Below are positions 48,936 to 57,986 of a stretch of 64,000 nt of DNA, piece after piece (position 1 is the first letter of the stretch; each line of letters starts with the position of its first letter). The DNA lies in assembly GCA_036374175.1 (NCBI GenBank), contig DASUUH010000124.1, positions 50,528 to 114,527 of the forward strand, read 5' to 3'. The translations under genes and the position numbers were made by a program. Under the pieces are notes generated by a model. It was not told where the DNA came from and did not search any database. It worked only from the letters and a program-made list of their open reading frames with translations. Origin of the DNA: JASLBX01 sp036374175. GTDB lineage: Bacteria; Actinomycetota; Actinomycetes; Jiangellales; Jiangellaceae.

Positions 48936-49008
48936 CAGAGTGCGAGAGTCAGATGTCCTGCGAGAGTCACTCAGGAGGACGAGGGCTGGTGCAATTCTGA
49001 TCCGAGTC

Positions 49009-49290
49009 TTACGGGCAGGCGGTCGCCTGGAAGATGCCGGTGGGTAGTCCTGTCTGGACGTGCGCCTGGTGCGCTGTGCCGGCGATGATGCTGTCAAATG
49101 CCGCGTTGTCTCCGGCTGGCAGCACAAAGTGGCAGTGTGGGCCCGTTGCGCTTGCGCCGCGGTCGGCGTTCGCCACGTTCCCGAGGTTGGCGGGTTGGGT
49201 GTCAGGGTCGGCCTGCGCCACGCCGGCGCTCAACGAGAGCACCAACGCTGTCGCAACAACGCTGGACGCTGCCATGACTCGCTTGATCAT
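49009..49290 (-). CDS. Small secreted protein with two cysteines
   Basis: Protein of 93 residues from the ATG at 49290, preceded by GGAGGGACTCC. Residues 1-27 are a signal peptide (MAASSVVATALVLSLSAGVAQA, cleavage after AQA). The mature part has GPHCHFVLPAGDNAAFDSII and ends FQATACP, so the two cysteines could pair. A longer frame to 49605 is an antisense artefact. I do not recognise the family. Its role outside the cell is unknown. Confidence 0.7.
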   Translation of the reverse strand: MIKRVMAASSVVATALVLSLSAGVAQADPDTQPANLGNVANADRGASATGPHCHFVLPAGDNAAFDSIIAGTAHQAHVQTGLPTGIFQATACP

Positions 49291-49504
49291 TTCGGAGTCC
49301 CTCCACAATCGGTCGTGGTCGCCCGCCGGTCGGCGCGCAAGCACTCGACGCTGTGGCGCCTCGGGCGACCGTCCTGATGTAGGTACGGCCCCGCGGTCAG
49401 TAGGGTTCACCGATCCATACCCGCAGCCCGGCGGGGGGCCGTTTGCCCGTCGGATCGAGAAAATCCGGTTGAGGAACTCTGCCCGCCGGCGGTTGGCTGT
49501 GGAC

Positions 49505-50770
49505 ATGACCGAGAACCAGATCCGGGTCGGCCCGGCGACCGACTCCGAGCGTTTCCTGGCCACCGACCACACGGTCTGGTTCGCGGAGATTCCTACAGCG
49601 CCCACAGAAGAGCAGCTGATAGGCCTGCACGAGGAGAACCGGTTCGCGGCGGACCTGGACGGCGCCGATCCGGGGACGTATCCCGGGGTCTACGGCGTCT
49701 TTCCACTGATGCTGTCCGTACCGGGGCCGGACGCTTCGACCAAGCAGGTACCGTGTGCCGGCCTGACGTGGGTGGGCGTGCACCCCGATCACCGGCGCAA
49801 GGGTGTACTGACCGCGATGCTGCGGCACCACTTCGAGCAGGTGCACCAGCAGGACGGTATGCACGTCTCAGCCCTCCATGCAAGCGAGCCGGCGATCTAC
49901 GGGCGTCACGGCTACGGCTTGGCCTCGCTGGAGCTCGAGGTGAGCCTGGCCAGCGGTACGAAGTTCACCGCGCCGGAGCTTGAGGCTGCTGCCACTACGG
50001 TAACCACGCAGCTGGCGACGGTGACTGATCCAGATGTGCCGAAGCGGATGCGGGAGTGTCACCTCGCCTGTGCTGGACTAGGTTCTGTGGTCGGTGACCC
50101 TGGGTACTACGCCCGCATCTGCCACCAACTGCCAGAAGAACTCCGCGACAAGGAATCTTGGCGGGTACTCTTCGCTCGCCGCGACGGCGCGGACGTCGGG
50201 TTCGCGATGTTCCGTCGTACGCACAAGTGGGAGCAGGCCCGGCCCGCAGGAGAGCTGTTCGTATGGGGGCTGGTCGGCGACCCGGCCGCCCAACTGGTGT
50301 TGCTGCGTCGGCTTGTCGAGTTCGACCTCATCGGCACTGTCAAGCTCCGCGCCGCGGGTGTCGACGACCCGCTGCTGCTGTGGGCGGGTGGACCCAGAGC
50401 CACGTCCGACGTGGCCACGTACGACAGCCTGTGGTTGCGCCTGGTCGACCTGCCCGAAGCGCTGCAGGCGCGCACGTGGAGTGCGCCATGCGATGTCGTG
50501 ATCGAAGTCGCCGACACCATGGCGCCGTGGAACGACGGCCGCTGGCGGATCCGGGCCGAAGACTCAGGCGCGGCCACCGTGCAACGGACGACGACGGAAT
50601 CCGACGTACGCCTGCGCGTCGACGCGCTGGGAGCCGCCTACCTCGGCGGCGGCAATCTTGCCGCGCTGCGCAGCGCCGGGCTCGTGTCAGAGCGACGGCC
50701 GGGCGCGGTCGCCGAGTTGTGGCGAGCCATGCGCACCGATGTCGCTCCAACCGCCGCGTTCGGATTCTGA
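49505..50770 (+). CDS. Eis-like N-acetyltransferase
   Basis: Protein of 421 residues with Eis architecture: two GNAT domains and a sterol-carrier-like C-terminal domain. The acetyl-CoA loop is GLTWVGVHPDHRRKGVLTAM near residue 88, followed by ASEPAIYGRHGYGLAS with the conserved Tyr near 125. The C-terminal domain has DVRLRVDALGAAYLGGGNLAALRSAGLV and the protein ends in Phe (AAFGF), whose carboxylate is part of the Eis active site. Eis enzymes acetylate aminoglycosides and other amines. The ATG at 49505 is preferred over long upstream extension. Confidence 0.92.
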   Translation: MTENQIRVGPATDSERFLATDHTVWFAEIPTAPTEEQLIGLHEENRFAADLDGADPGTYPGVYGVFPLMLSVPGPDASTKQVPCAGLTWVGVHPDHRRKGVLTAMLRHHFEQVHQQDGMHVSALHASEPAIYGRHGYGLASLELEVSLASGTKFTAPELEAAATTVTTQLATVTDPDVPKRMRECHLACAGLGSVVGDPGYYARICHQLPEELRDKESWRVLFARRDGADVGFAMFRRTHKWEQARPAGELFVWGLVGDPAAQLVLLRRLVEFDLIGTVKLRAAGVDDPLLLWAGGPRATSDVATYDSLWLRLVDLPEALQARTWSAPCDVVIEVADTMAPWNDGRWRIRAEDSGAATVQRTTTESDVRLRVDALGAAYLGGGNLAALRSAGLVSERRPGAVAELWRAMRTDVAPTAAFGF

Positions 50771-50776
50771 GGCGCC

Positions 50777-51745
50777 CTAGCGAGTCGCTTCGATCACCAA
50801 CCCCTCGCCCACCCGCAGGGTCCGGTATCTGTCGCCGAACGTCCGTGCGAACGCGTCCAGCGTCCACTGGGTGCTGTCGTGCCCGGACAGCGCGACCAGC
50901 CCGGGCCCGCGGTCGCGAATCGCCGCGATCACCGCATGCGCGTCCCTCTCGCTGATGGGGCGCCACGGCCAGTGCGGGCTGCCGAGCACGGCCTGCGGTA
51001 CCAACGGCGTGCCGATGGCGTGGACGGGGAGATGCAGGCCACCGATGACGGCGTACACCGGCGCGTCCACCACCCGTTCGGCCGCGACGAGCATCCGCTC
51101 GATCTGCGGGTGTCCGCAGCCGGTCACCACCACCAGGCCGCGGCCCCGCACGTTGACCACGAGGGCCTGCTCTGCAATCGGCCCCAACCAGAACAGCATC
51201 CGCGGCAACGGCGGCAACACGGCGACACCTGGCCCGATCACCCTCGCCTCTTGGACGATGCTGACATCTGCCTGCGGGTGACTCATCTCGGTCGGCACAA
51301 ATGCCGGCAGCGAGCGTGGAACCGGCTGCTCGGATCCGAGCCTGAACGTGTGGCGGAACTGGTACACGGCGCCTCCGACATGGTCGGCGTGCAGGTGCGA
51401 GATCACCATGCAGTCGAGTTCGTCGAAGCGCACCCCGAGGTTTTCGGCGTTGGTTTCCAGGGCCGTGGGACCGCCACCAAGGCCGAGGCCCGAGTCGAAC
51501 AGCAGCGTCAGGTGGTCAGCCCGGATCAGGTAAGAAACCCCCGCTTCGCCGCGAAGTGTCTGAGTGGCGGTGTGCCGCTCGACCAGGGGCAGGATCGATA
51601 GCCGCCCGACGTCTCCAATGTTGGCGAGCCGGCTGTCAAGCTCTGCCGCGGCCTGCTTGTCCTCCTCCCGCCGACCGGCGGCGTAACGTACCGCCAGCGC
51701 AGCAGCTAAGGACGTGGTGACGGCAAGCGTTCTGCCTCCACGCAT
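50777..51745 (-). CDS. MBL-fold metallo-hydrolase
   Basis: Protein of 322 residues. A single hydrophobic segment near the start (LAVTTSLAAALAVRYAA) may anchor it. Metal ligands: SHLHADHVGG near residue 120, TGCGHPQIERM near 215 and ALSGHDSTQW near 290. The GCGHPQ pattern resembles the subgroup around beta-ribofuranosylaminobenzene phosphate synthase-like hydrolases, but the substrate is unknown. Start at the ATG 51745 or a GTG nine bases earlier. It converges with the Eis-like gene. Confidence 0.85.
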   Translation of the reverse strand: MRGGRTLAVTTSLAAALAVRYAAGRREEDKQAAAELDSRLANIGDVGRLSILPLVERHTATQTLRGEAGVSYLIRADHLTLLFDSGLGLGGGPTALETNAENLGVRFDELDCMVISHLHADHVGGAVYQFRHTFRLGSEQPVPRSLPAFVPTEMSHPQADVSIVQEARVIGPGVAVLPPLPRMLFWLGPIAEQALVVNVRGRGLVVVTGCGHPQIERMLVAAERVVDAPVYAVIGGLHLPVHAIGTPLVPQAVLGSPHWPWRPISERDAHAVIAAIRDRGPGLVALSGHDSTQWTLDAFARTFGDRYRTLRVGEGLVIEATR

Positions 51746-51810
51746 CTTGATCACCCCGGATCCAGCAGTACTCAGGACGTGTGCGACGGCGAGGTGCCGT
51801 CGCATACGTA

Positions 51811-52221
51811 TTACCCAGAGCGGCTGCTGAGGGAGTTCAAGAAGGCGTCTAGCGCGTACTGGTCGTCCACGAACGCCCAAGCCTCAGAGAACTGGCCACC
51901 GTCCACATGCATGATCCAGGCGACCCGCCAGGTGTGTGAACTGTCGCCGGCCGTCGCAGTCACCCGGAGCAACTGGACGGCGTGATCGTCGCTGCCGAGG
52001 GCGTCGTGAAGCTCTCGGGTGAGGGCCGCCCCGTCGAATACCTCCTCGAGGCGGGCCATGAACTCGGAGAGACCACGGTATGTGCCTGCCAGGGCACTCT
52101 TGCCGGGATAGTGGAAGACACAGTTGTCGGCGTAGAGGCGCCGATGCTCATCGGGGTCCTGCTCGCTGATCAGGTCCATCTCGCGCCGGGCCAGCGCTTC
52201 GTTCGGGTGCATTCGCGTCAC
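51811..52221 (-). CDS. NTF2-like (SnoaL-type) protein
   Basis: Protein of 136 residues with an alpha+beta-barrel pattern: MHPNEALARREMDLISEQDP, YADNCVFHYPGKSALAGTYRGLSEF, and WIMHVDGGQFSEAWAFVDDQYALDAFL. This is the SnoaL/ketosteroid-isomerase-like fold, whose members are isomerases, cyclases or ligand-binding proteins. Activity is not predictable. Start at 52221 (GTG) or 52212 (ATG). It lies upstream of the MBL gene on the same strand. Confidence 0.85.
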   Translation of the reverse strand: MTRMHPNEALARREMDLISEQDPDEHRRLYADNCVFHYPGKSALAGTYRGLSEFMARLEEVFDGAALTRELHDALGSDDHAVQLLRVTATAGDSSHTWRVAWIMHVDGGQFSEAWAFVDDQYALDAFLNSLSSRSG

Positions 52222-52326
52222 CTACCCAGAGTCGAAGGCGTCCATCGTGGCACCGCATTAGGGCCCCTGGCGAGGCCCTGAGATGACCGAACGAGAACCA
52301 GATTCGGTTGGGAGATGGCAAGGCGC

Positions 52327-52929
52327 TCAGGTTTGAGGCTCCGTTGTCAGCGGTACCTCATCGCGTCTTGCCGCCAATCCGTCGTCATCCGACGCCGGCG
52401 GGTTTGCCCGGGTGGTCTCCTCCAAGCTGGCGAGATCGAAGCTCGTGAGGACCATGCCAGCCGTGCTCACGACTGCCAGCGCGCCGGCTCCCAGCAGCGT
52501 CCACGTCATGGACTCTCGACCGGGTTCCCACCCACCGAGGACAAGCGGCAGTGCGAGCAGGGCAATCACAGCGGACCACATGATCCATGGGGACTCCCGC
52601 GGTATAGGCAGGACTCCGCGCAGGTTGCGGTAGCGCACGCTCCACTCGACGAGAGCTCTGACCAGGGCCAGGCTTAGGACGACGTATAGCACCAGAAGTG
52701 CCACCGGTGGGAGCACGACGAGGCCCAGGGAGATGCCAAGCGCGAGCGAGTAGAGCAACAACGTCAGCTTCGTCGTGGCCCGCAAGAAGGGACCTCCCTG
52801 CGGGGCCACAGTTGTGGCCCGACGTAAACCTGTCTCGATGTAGAAGAAGGCGCCAACGAGCAACAGCCCGATCAGGGTAGCGGCGATCCCGGCGACGGCG
52901 AGTAGAAAGCCCTCGGAGACTGGGTTCAT
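52327..52929 (-). CDS. Integral membrane protein of unknown function
   Basis: Protein of 200 residues with about five hydrophobic segments (FLLAVAGIAATLIGLLLVGAFF; LLLYSLALGISLGLVVLPP; VALLVLYVVLSLALVRALV; WIMWSAVIALLALPLVLGG; WTLLGAGALAVVSTAGMVLT). The soluble ends are short; the C-terminus is polar (EETTRANPPASDDDGL). No family is recognised. It stands alone between the NTF2-like and hydrolase genes, all on the minus strand. Confidence 0.7.
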   Translation of the reverse strand: MNPVSEGFLLAVAGIAATLIGLLLVGAFFYIETGLRRATTVAPQGGPFLRATTKLTLLLYSLALGISLGLVVLPPVALLVLYVVLSLALVRALVEWSVRYRNLRGVLPIPRESPWIMWSAVIALLALPLVLGGWEPGRESMTWTLLGAGALAVVSTAGMVLTSFDLASLEETTRANPPASDDDGLAARRDEVPLTTEPQT

Positions 52930-53014
52930 GGCGACCTCCGGGAATCGGTGGTGTGTTCATCGCATCCGGAGATGGACGCGCACGCCCAGGGCCCGAAGTC
53001 CTTCCCGTTGCGGT

Positions 53015-53863
53015 CTATAGACCGCTCGAGTGCGCGCCGTCGGATAGCCAGTGCGCAACCTGACGAGCCAGGCCGGCGTTCACGGCCACCTCGGCGTGAC
53101 CAAAACCCGGCACCAGCCACAGTGTGCTGTTGCGCGCGGCGGAGCTCACCCGTGTCGCATGATCAGTGGGGAAGAGGTCGTCGCGGTCACCGTGGACCAC
53201 GAGGAGCGGGACGCTGATCTCGCCGGCGGCGGCCACCGGGTCGATGGGAAGCGGCTCACTCCACGGCACGTTGGTGATCCGGGTGCGGCGGATGCTGCGG
53301 ATCACCAGCCGTCCCGTCCTGCTCATCACCAGCCGGTGCAGCAGTCGCATCCGCGACGTGCCGCGGAAGTACCACTGCCCTGGACCGCTGATCGCAGCCA
53401 CCCGGTCCACACCGCCGTAGAGCGCGGCGTGGCGCAGCACGACCGCGGCGCCCAGCGAAAAGCCCATAGTCGCCACCCGGCGGTACCCGAGCCAGTGGGC
53501 CCAGCCGACGGCGGCTTCGATGTCGCGGACCTCTTGCCAGCCGAGGGTGCACACGCCGTCGGAGCCGCCGTGTCCTCGCAGGTCGACGAGGACAACACCG
53601 GCCGTGTCGCGAAGCCACTCGGCCACCCGCCGCAGCCGTGGATGCCGTGAGTGGAGCATGAACCCGTGGGCCACGACGATGGCGAACTCACGAGACCCCG
53701 ACGCCGCGGGCAGATGCTCCACCTGAATGAGCGTGCCGTCGTCGGCCAGCAGCCGCTGTCGGTGGGGCGGCGGGATGTGAGGACGCGGCCCGTTGGCCGG
53801 CCGCCGCGTCGGTGAGTGTCGCACGACGACGATCCTGCCAAACGCCCGGCGCTGATGTGTCAC
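53015..53863 (-). CDS. Alpha/beta hydrolase
   Basis: Protein of up to 282 residues. The fold signature is complete: VVAHGFMLHSRHPRLRRVAEWL (oxyanion), LVDLRGHGGSDGVCTLG, nucleophile MGFSLGAAVVLRHAA near residue 135, acid VVHGDRDDLFPTDHA near 220 and His GFGHAEVAVNAG near 255. The domain order suggests a serine hydrolase with a small helical lid; substrate unknown. The start is uncertain (GTG at 53863, or a GTG at 53824 after the Arg/Pro-rich lead). It is divergent from the LuxR-TPR gene. Confidence 0.85.
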   Translation of the reverse strand: MTHQRRAFGRIVVVRHSPTRRPANGPRPHIPPPHRQRLLADDGTLIQVEHLPAASGSREFAIVVAHGFMLHSRHPRLRRVAEWLRDTAGVVLVDLRGHGGSDGVCTLGWQEVRDIEAAVGWAHWLGYRRVATMGFSLGAAVVLRHAALYGGVDRVAAISGPGQWYFRGTSRMRLLHRLVMSRTGRLVIRSIRRTRITNVPWSEPLPIDPVAAAGEISVPLLVVHGDRDDLFPTDHATRVSSAARNSTLWLVPGFGHAEVAVNAGLARQVAHWLSDGAHSSGL

Positions 53864-53884
53864 GCGCGCATCTATAGTTCAGGC

Positions 53885-55549
53885 ATGACGGGCGCGCCTG
53901 AGCCCGGCAGCTTGGGTTCAGTGGGATGGGCCGCGATCGCGACGGGAGCGTGGGACGAGGCCCGAATGGCGTTCGAGCAGGCCCTGTCCGATCGGCCGTC
54001 GGCGGAGAACTACGAAGGACTCGCGTGGGCAGCGTGGTGGCAGCTTGACGTAACCCTGCTCTTTGAGGCGAGACGCGAGGCCTACCAGCGTTATCGCGAA
54101 GCAGGTGACGTCGTCGCGGCGGCCAGGGTGGCCGGGTGGATCGGCACAGACCATCTTGACTTCAAGGGCGAGAGCATTGCGGCAAATGGCTGGTTCCGCC
54201 GTGCCCGCAGGCTCCTCGAAGGAGTAGAGCCCACACCAGAACACGGCTGGCTGGCGGTCCACGAGGCGCCCTTGGCGCTCTTCTACCGCGGCGACGCCAC
54301 CAAGACTCGCCAACTTGGCGCGATCGCCGCCCAACTGGCGCGACGGCATGGGCAGGGCGACCTCGAGATGCTGGGTATGGCGACCGAGGGCTTGGCCATG
54401 GTTGCGGAGGGTCGGCTCGACGATGGAATGGGCCTGCTCGACGAGGCGACGGCAATGGCCCTCAGTGGTGAGTGGATCCACTCGGTAGCGCTGCCGTGGG
54501 CGTGCTGTTACATGATCTATGCCTGCGAGCTGGCCCACGATCACGAGAGGGCGGCCGAATGGTGTGTGCTAGTGGCCGATATTGCAGAACAACAAGGCCT
54601 GCCCTACATGTGGGGACTCTGCCGGGCACACCATGCGGCGGTCCTTGTACTTCAAGGTGAATGGACCGATGCCGAGCAGGAGCTGCAGGACGCGGCCAAG
54701 GCTCTGGAAAAGGCCCGGCCACACTGGCTGGGAGAGGCCACAGTCCGGCTCGGAGAGTTGCGCCGGCGCCAAGGCCGGATCAGTGAAGCCTCGCAACTAT
54801 TCCGGCTGGCTGAAGGTGATCCCCTCGCGCTCATCGGGCTGGGACACATCGCGCTGGATCGCGGCACCCCGGCTCAGGCGCGCGACCTCGCTGCGAGAGC
54901 ACTTCGGGCGGTACCAGAGCCGGGCCGGACCGAAAGAGCAGCGGCGCTGCAGCTCCTGGTATGCGCGCTGGTGGCGCTCGGCGATCAACCGGCCGCTAGC
55001 GACGCGCTCGCCGAATTGGAGGCACTTGCCGTTGTGGTTGGCACCTCGCCGTTGAAGGCGGCGGCTGCCTACTGCGCGGGTACGTATGCCGCCTCGTTTG
55101 GTGATCTCGATACCGCGAGGCATCGGTTCGAGGATGCGGTCGGGTTCGCCGAGCGGGCCCGCCTGCCGTACGAAGCGGCTCGAGCGCGCCTCGAGCTTGC
55201 GGTCATCCTGGTCGGGCTGGGACGCACAGTCGAGGGCAGGGAGCAGGCTGCGCAGGCTGAAACCGAGCTCAAACGCCTTGGAGCCGATGTCGACGCGATG
55301 CGAGCGGCCGGCCTCGTGCCGGCGCCGTCCAGCGACGGCGAGGTGCGGCTTACTCCCCGCGAACGCGAGGTTCTCGCCCTCGTTGCCCGCGGGATGAGCG
55401 ACCGGAGGATTGCGGCATCGCTGTTCCTCAGCGAGCACACTGTCCACCGGCACATCTCGAACGTGCTCACCAAACTCGGCTGTCCAACCCGAGCAGCGGC
55501 GGTGGCCCGCGCGGCCACCGCCGGACTCTTGGGACGACCTACGGCTTGA
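53885..55549 (+). CDS. TPR-containing LuxR-family transcriptional regulator
   Basis: Protein of 554 residues from the ATG at 53885. Residues about 10-470 form tetratricopeptide-like helical repeats (ALSDRPSAENYEGLAWAAWW, ALFYRGDATKTRQLGAIAAQL, LGHIALDRGTPAQARDLAARAL). The last 65 residues are a LuxR/GerE helix-turn-helix: RLTPREREVLALVARGMSDR, FLSEHTVHRHISNVLTKLG. No ATPase domain is present, unlike MalT-type regulators. It probably binds a protein or ligand through the repeats. It overlaps the downstream convergent methyltransferase gene by 11 bp. Confidence 0.92.
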   Translation: MTGAPEPGSLGSVGWAAIATGAWDEARMAFEQALSDRPSAENYEGLAWAAWWQLDVTLLFEARREAYQRYREAGDVVAAARVAGWIGTDHLDFKGESIAANGWFRRARRLLEGVEPTPEHGWLAVHEAPLALFYRGDATKTRQLGAIAAQLARRHGQGDLEMLGMATEGLAMVAEGRLDDGMGLLDEATAMALSGEWIHSVALPWACCYMIYACELAHDHERAAEWCVLVADIAEQQGLPYMWGLCRAHHAAVLVLQGEWTDAEQELQDAAKALEKARPHWLGEATVRLGELRRRQGRISEASQLFRLAEGDPLALIGLGHIALDRGTPAQARDLAARALRAVPEPGRTERAAALQLLVCALVALGDQPAASDALAELEALAVVVGTSPLKAAAAYCAGTYAASFGDLDTARHRFEDAVGFAERARLPYEAARARLELAVILVGLGRTVEGREQAAQAETELKRLGADVDAMRAAGLVPAPSSDGEVRLTPREREVLALVARGMSDRRIAASLFLSEHTVHRHISNVLTKLGCPTRAAAVARAATAGLLGRPTA

Positions 55550-56615
55550 TCTCGTACAGGTTGTTCAGCGGGTCGTCGATCGGTACCCGTCGAACCTCCG
55601 AGAAGCCGGCTTCGGCAGCAAGCGCTGTCAACCGCTGCTCCGGAAGTCCCAACGTGCCAAGGCCTGCTCCTGCGCCGGCGAGCGAGACGGGAAGGCAGTA
55701 CTCCAGGCTCAACCCGTACTGCACGGCGGCCATCGGGCCCAGGTTCTCCTCGGGACGGTCGGAGCAGTTGATGTCGACACAGACGAAGCGGCCGGTCGGC
55801 TTTAGGGCACTGCGGATTGCGCGCAGGATGCCGGCCGGATCTATGGAGTCGTGCAGGACGTCGAAGGTCGTCACGACATCGTGCGGACCGGGGATGCCCT
55901 GTGCGGCGTCTCGCTGTTCGAAGCGAACCCGCCCGCTCACGCCGGCGAGTTCGGCCTTGCGGCGCGCTTCTCGTACCACCGGCTCGAAGACGTCGTAACC
56001 CACGAAGGTGCTGTGCGGAAATGCCTGCGCGAGTCTGATGACGGCCCGGCCCTGGCCGCAGCCGATGTCACATACCGACGCACCGCGCTCGAGCATGGCT
56101 TGTACATCCGGCATGGCGGGCAACCACACTGGCACGAGCATGTGCTCGAACCATGGTGCGGTGAAACGCTCGATCGCGACCGGCGCCTCCTGGTAGGTCT
56201 GTTGGGGCACGCCTTCGCCGGAACGGAACGCCTCGAGCAGTCGGTGAAACGACTCGCCGAAGTTCGTCGAGAAGTTGAAGAACGCCGCGCCGAAGAAGGC
56301 CGGGCCGGACTCTTCGGCCAGCACGGGCTCATGGTGTGGGGGGAGGTTGTAGCGTCTCGAATCCGGGTCGTACTCGAGATAACCTGCGGCGGCCATGCCG
56401 CCCAGCCATTCACGCAGGTATCGCTCGTCCAAGTGGGTGCGCTCGGCCAGCTCTCGGCTCGTTGCGGGGCCGTGGGCGGCCAGCTCCGTGAACAGGCCCA
56501 ACCGGTCGCCCAAGCCGGCCATGAAGAACGTATACGCGCCGGCCATGTCTCCCAGCACCTTCTCGGCAAACGTCTCGATCGCTGCTTCCTCGATCGCCGT
56601 TAGCTCGGTCGTCAT
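55539..56615 (-). CDS. SAM-dependent methyltransferase with N-terminal winged-helix domain
   Basis: Protein of 358 residues. The N-terminal third has a winged-helix-like fold (GPATSRELAERTHLDERYLREWLGGMAAAGY), and the C-terminal part is a class I methyltransferase with motif I ASVCDIGCGQGRAVIRLAQ near residue 173, FVGYDVFEPVVREAR and DVVTTFDVLHD. A late segment ending LYEIKP closes it. The substrate may be a small molecule or macrolide-like compound. It has a normal length for this family of bacterial methyltransferases. It converges with the LuxR-TPR gene. Confidence 0.87.
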   Translation of the reverse strand: MTTELTAIEEAAIETFAEKVLGDMAGAYTFFMAGLGDRLGLFTELAAHGPATSRELAERTHLDERYLREWLGGMAAAGYLEYDPDSRRYNLPPHHEPVLAEESGPAFFGAAFFNFSTNFGESFHRLLEAFRSGEGVPQQTYQEAPVAIERFTAPWFEHMLVPVWLPAMPDVQAMLERGASVCDIGCGQGRAVIRLAQAFPHSTFVGYDVFEPVVREARRKAELAGVSGRVRFEQRDAAQGIPGPHDVVTTFDVLHDSIDPAGILRAIRSALKPTGRFVCVDINCSDRPEENLGPMAAVQYGLSLEYCLPVSLAGAGAGLGTLGLPEQRLTALAAEAGFSEVRRVPIDDPLNNLYEIKP

Positions 56616-56771
56616 TTCGTACCTCCGTCAGGACGGGTTGGAGATACGGTGCATCGGTCGACGCTCGCCGGGCTTCGCCTCGACCGGCCATATCGTGGTT
56701 CTGGGTGCTGGCCGATACAGGCCATGTCATGCCCTTATCTTTAGTCTCAACGACGAAGCGGAGAGTCCCGA

Positions 56772-57977
56772 GTGAGCACCCTCAACATCACGAACGTCCA
56801 GGTCTTCGATAGCGTCACGGGCGAACTCCGCGAAGGCCCGGTCCGCATTGCCGATGGCGTAATCGAAGGAGTGGGCAATAATGTCGTGGCCAGCGAGTCC
56901 GGGTCGGACCGGCCGGTGCTGGACGGCCGGGGAGGAACGGTCATCCCGGGACTGATCGATGCACATTTCCACGCCTACGGCATCGGGTTGAACGTACGCG
57001 CATTCGAGGCGCGGCCGCTCAGCTACCTTGCGCTGGCAGCAACGCGGCGGCTGGAGCGGGCCTTGCGGCGAGGGTTCACCACTGTCCGTGATGTGGCTGG
57101 AGGTGATTCCGGCCTCGGCGCCGCCATCGACGACGGACTTATCGCGTCGCCGCGGTACCTCTACACGGGCGCGGCGCTGAGCCAGACCGGTGGGCACGGT
57201 GACCGGCGGTCGGCCGACGAGTCCGGGTGCGTGCACGGCGGGATGACCGTCGAGGTCATCGACGGGGTCGACGCAGTACGTACGGCGGTGCGTGACCGGT
57301 TCCGGCGCGGCGCCCACGCCATCAAGATCATGGCATCGGGTGGGGTCGTGTCATTGACGGACCCGATCAGACAGCCGCAGTACTCCGCCGAGGAGATTCG
57401 CGCGGCCACCGACGAGGCGGCCCGCCGGGGGAGTTACGTCGCGGCACACGCCTACTCACCCGAGGCGATCCGCCACGCGGTGGAGAACGGAGTCCGCAGC
57501 ATCGAACACGGCAACCTGATGGACGAGGCCGCGGTTGAGGTCATGGCCGAGCGGGGCGCGATCTTAGTTCCCACGCTGGTGACCTATGAGGCGATGCACC
57601 GCCGCGGCGCTGAGGTAGGCATGGATGCACTGGCCAGGTCGAAGAATGCAGAGGTGTTGGACTCCGGCCGGCAGGCCGTAGAGCTGGCCCGGGCCGCTGG
57701 CGTGCCGATCGGGTTCGGCACCGATCTGATGGGTGACCTCGAGGACGAGCAGCTGGCCGGGCTGCGCGTGCAGGCCGAGGTCGACGGAATCGTGCGGACA
57801 CTGCAATCGGCGACCCACGTCAACGCGGCTTTGATCGGTCGGCCGGAACTCGGGATTGTCGACAAGGGGGCAGCAGCCGACTTGGTGATCTTGCCGGGCA
57901 ACGTCCTCGAAGACCCGTCGTTGCTGTGGGGGGAGTCCCGCACCGTGATCCAGGCCGGAACAGTCGTGCAGGCCTGA
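56772..57977 (+). CDS. Amidohydrolase (prolidase-like, imidazolonepropionase-type fold)
   Basis: Protein of 401 residues from the GTG at 56772. Metal-site motifs: GLIDAHFHAYGIG near residue 62, RGAHAIKIMASGGVVSLTDP near 180 (bridging Lys), VAAHAYSPEAIRHAVENG, SIEHGNLMDE near 238 and GFGTDLMGDLE near 318. The family includes Xaa-Pro and Xaa-Arg dipeptidases and other amide hydrolases acting on small substrates. The natural substrate is unknown. It lies 9 bp ahead of the endonuclease-V-like gene, so they are probably co-transcribed. Confidence 0.88.
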   Translation: MSTLNITNVQVFDSVTGELREGPVRIADGVIEGVGNNVVASESGSDRPVLDGRGGTVIPGLIDAHFHAYGIGLNVRAFEARPLSYLALAATRRLERALRRGFTTVRDVAGGDSGLGAAIDDGLIASPRYLYTGAALSQTGGHGDRRSADESGCVHGGMTVEVIDGVDAVRTAVRDRFRRGAHAIKIMASGGVVSLTDPIRQPQYSAEEIRAATDEAARRGSYVAAHAYSPEAIRHAVENGVRSIEHGNLMDEAAVEVMAERGAILVPTLVTYEAMHRRGAEVGMDALARSKNAEVLDSGRQAVELARAAGVPIGFGTDLMGDLEDEQLAGLRVQAEVDGIVRTLQSATHVNAALIGRPELGIVDKGAAADLVILPGNVLEDPSLLWGESRTVIQAGTVVQA

Positions 57978-57986
57978 CCGGGCAGC

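Noticed and set aside
49034..49504. Upstream extension of the Eis-like frame
   Set aside because: It overlaps the divergent small secreted-protein gene in antisense; the protein aligns to Eis from the ATG at 49505.
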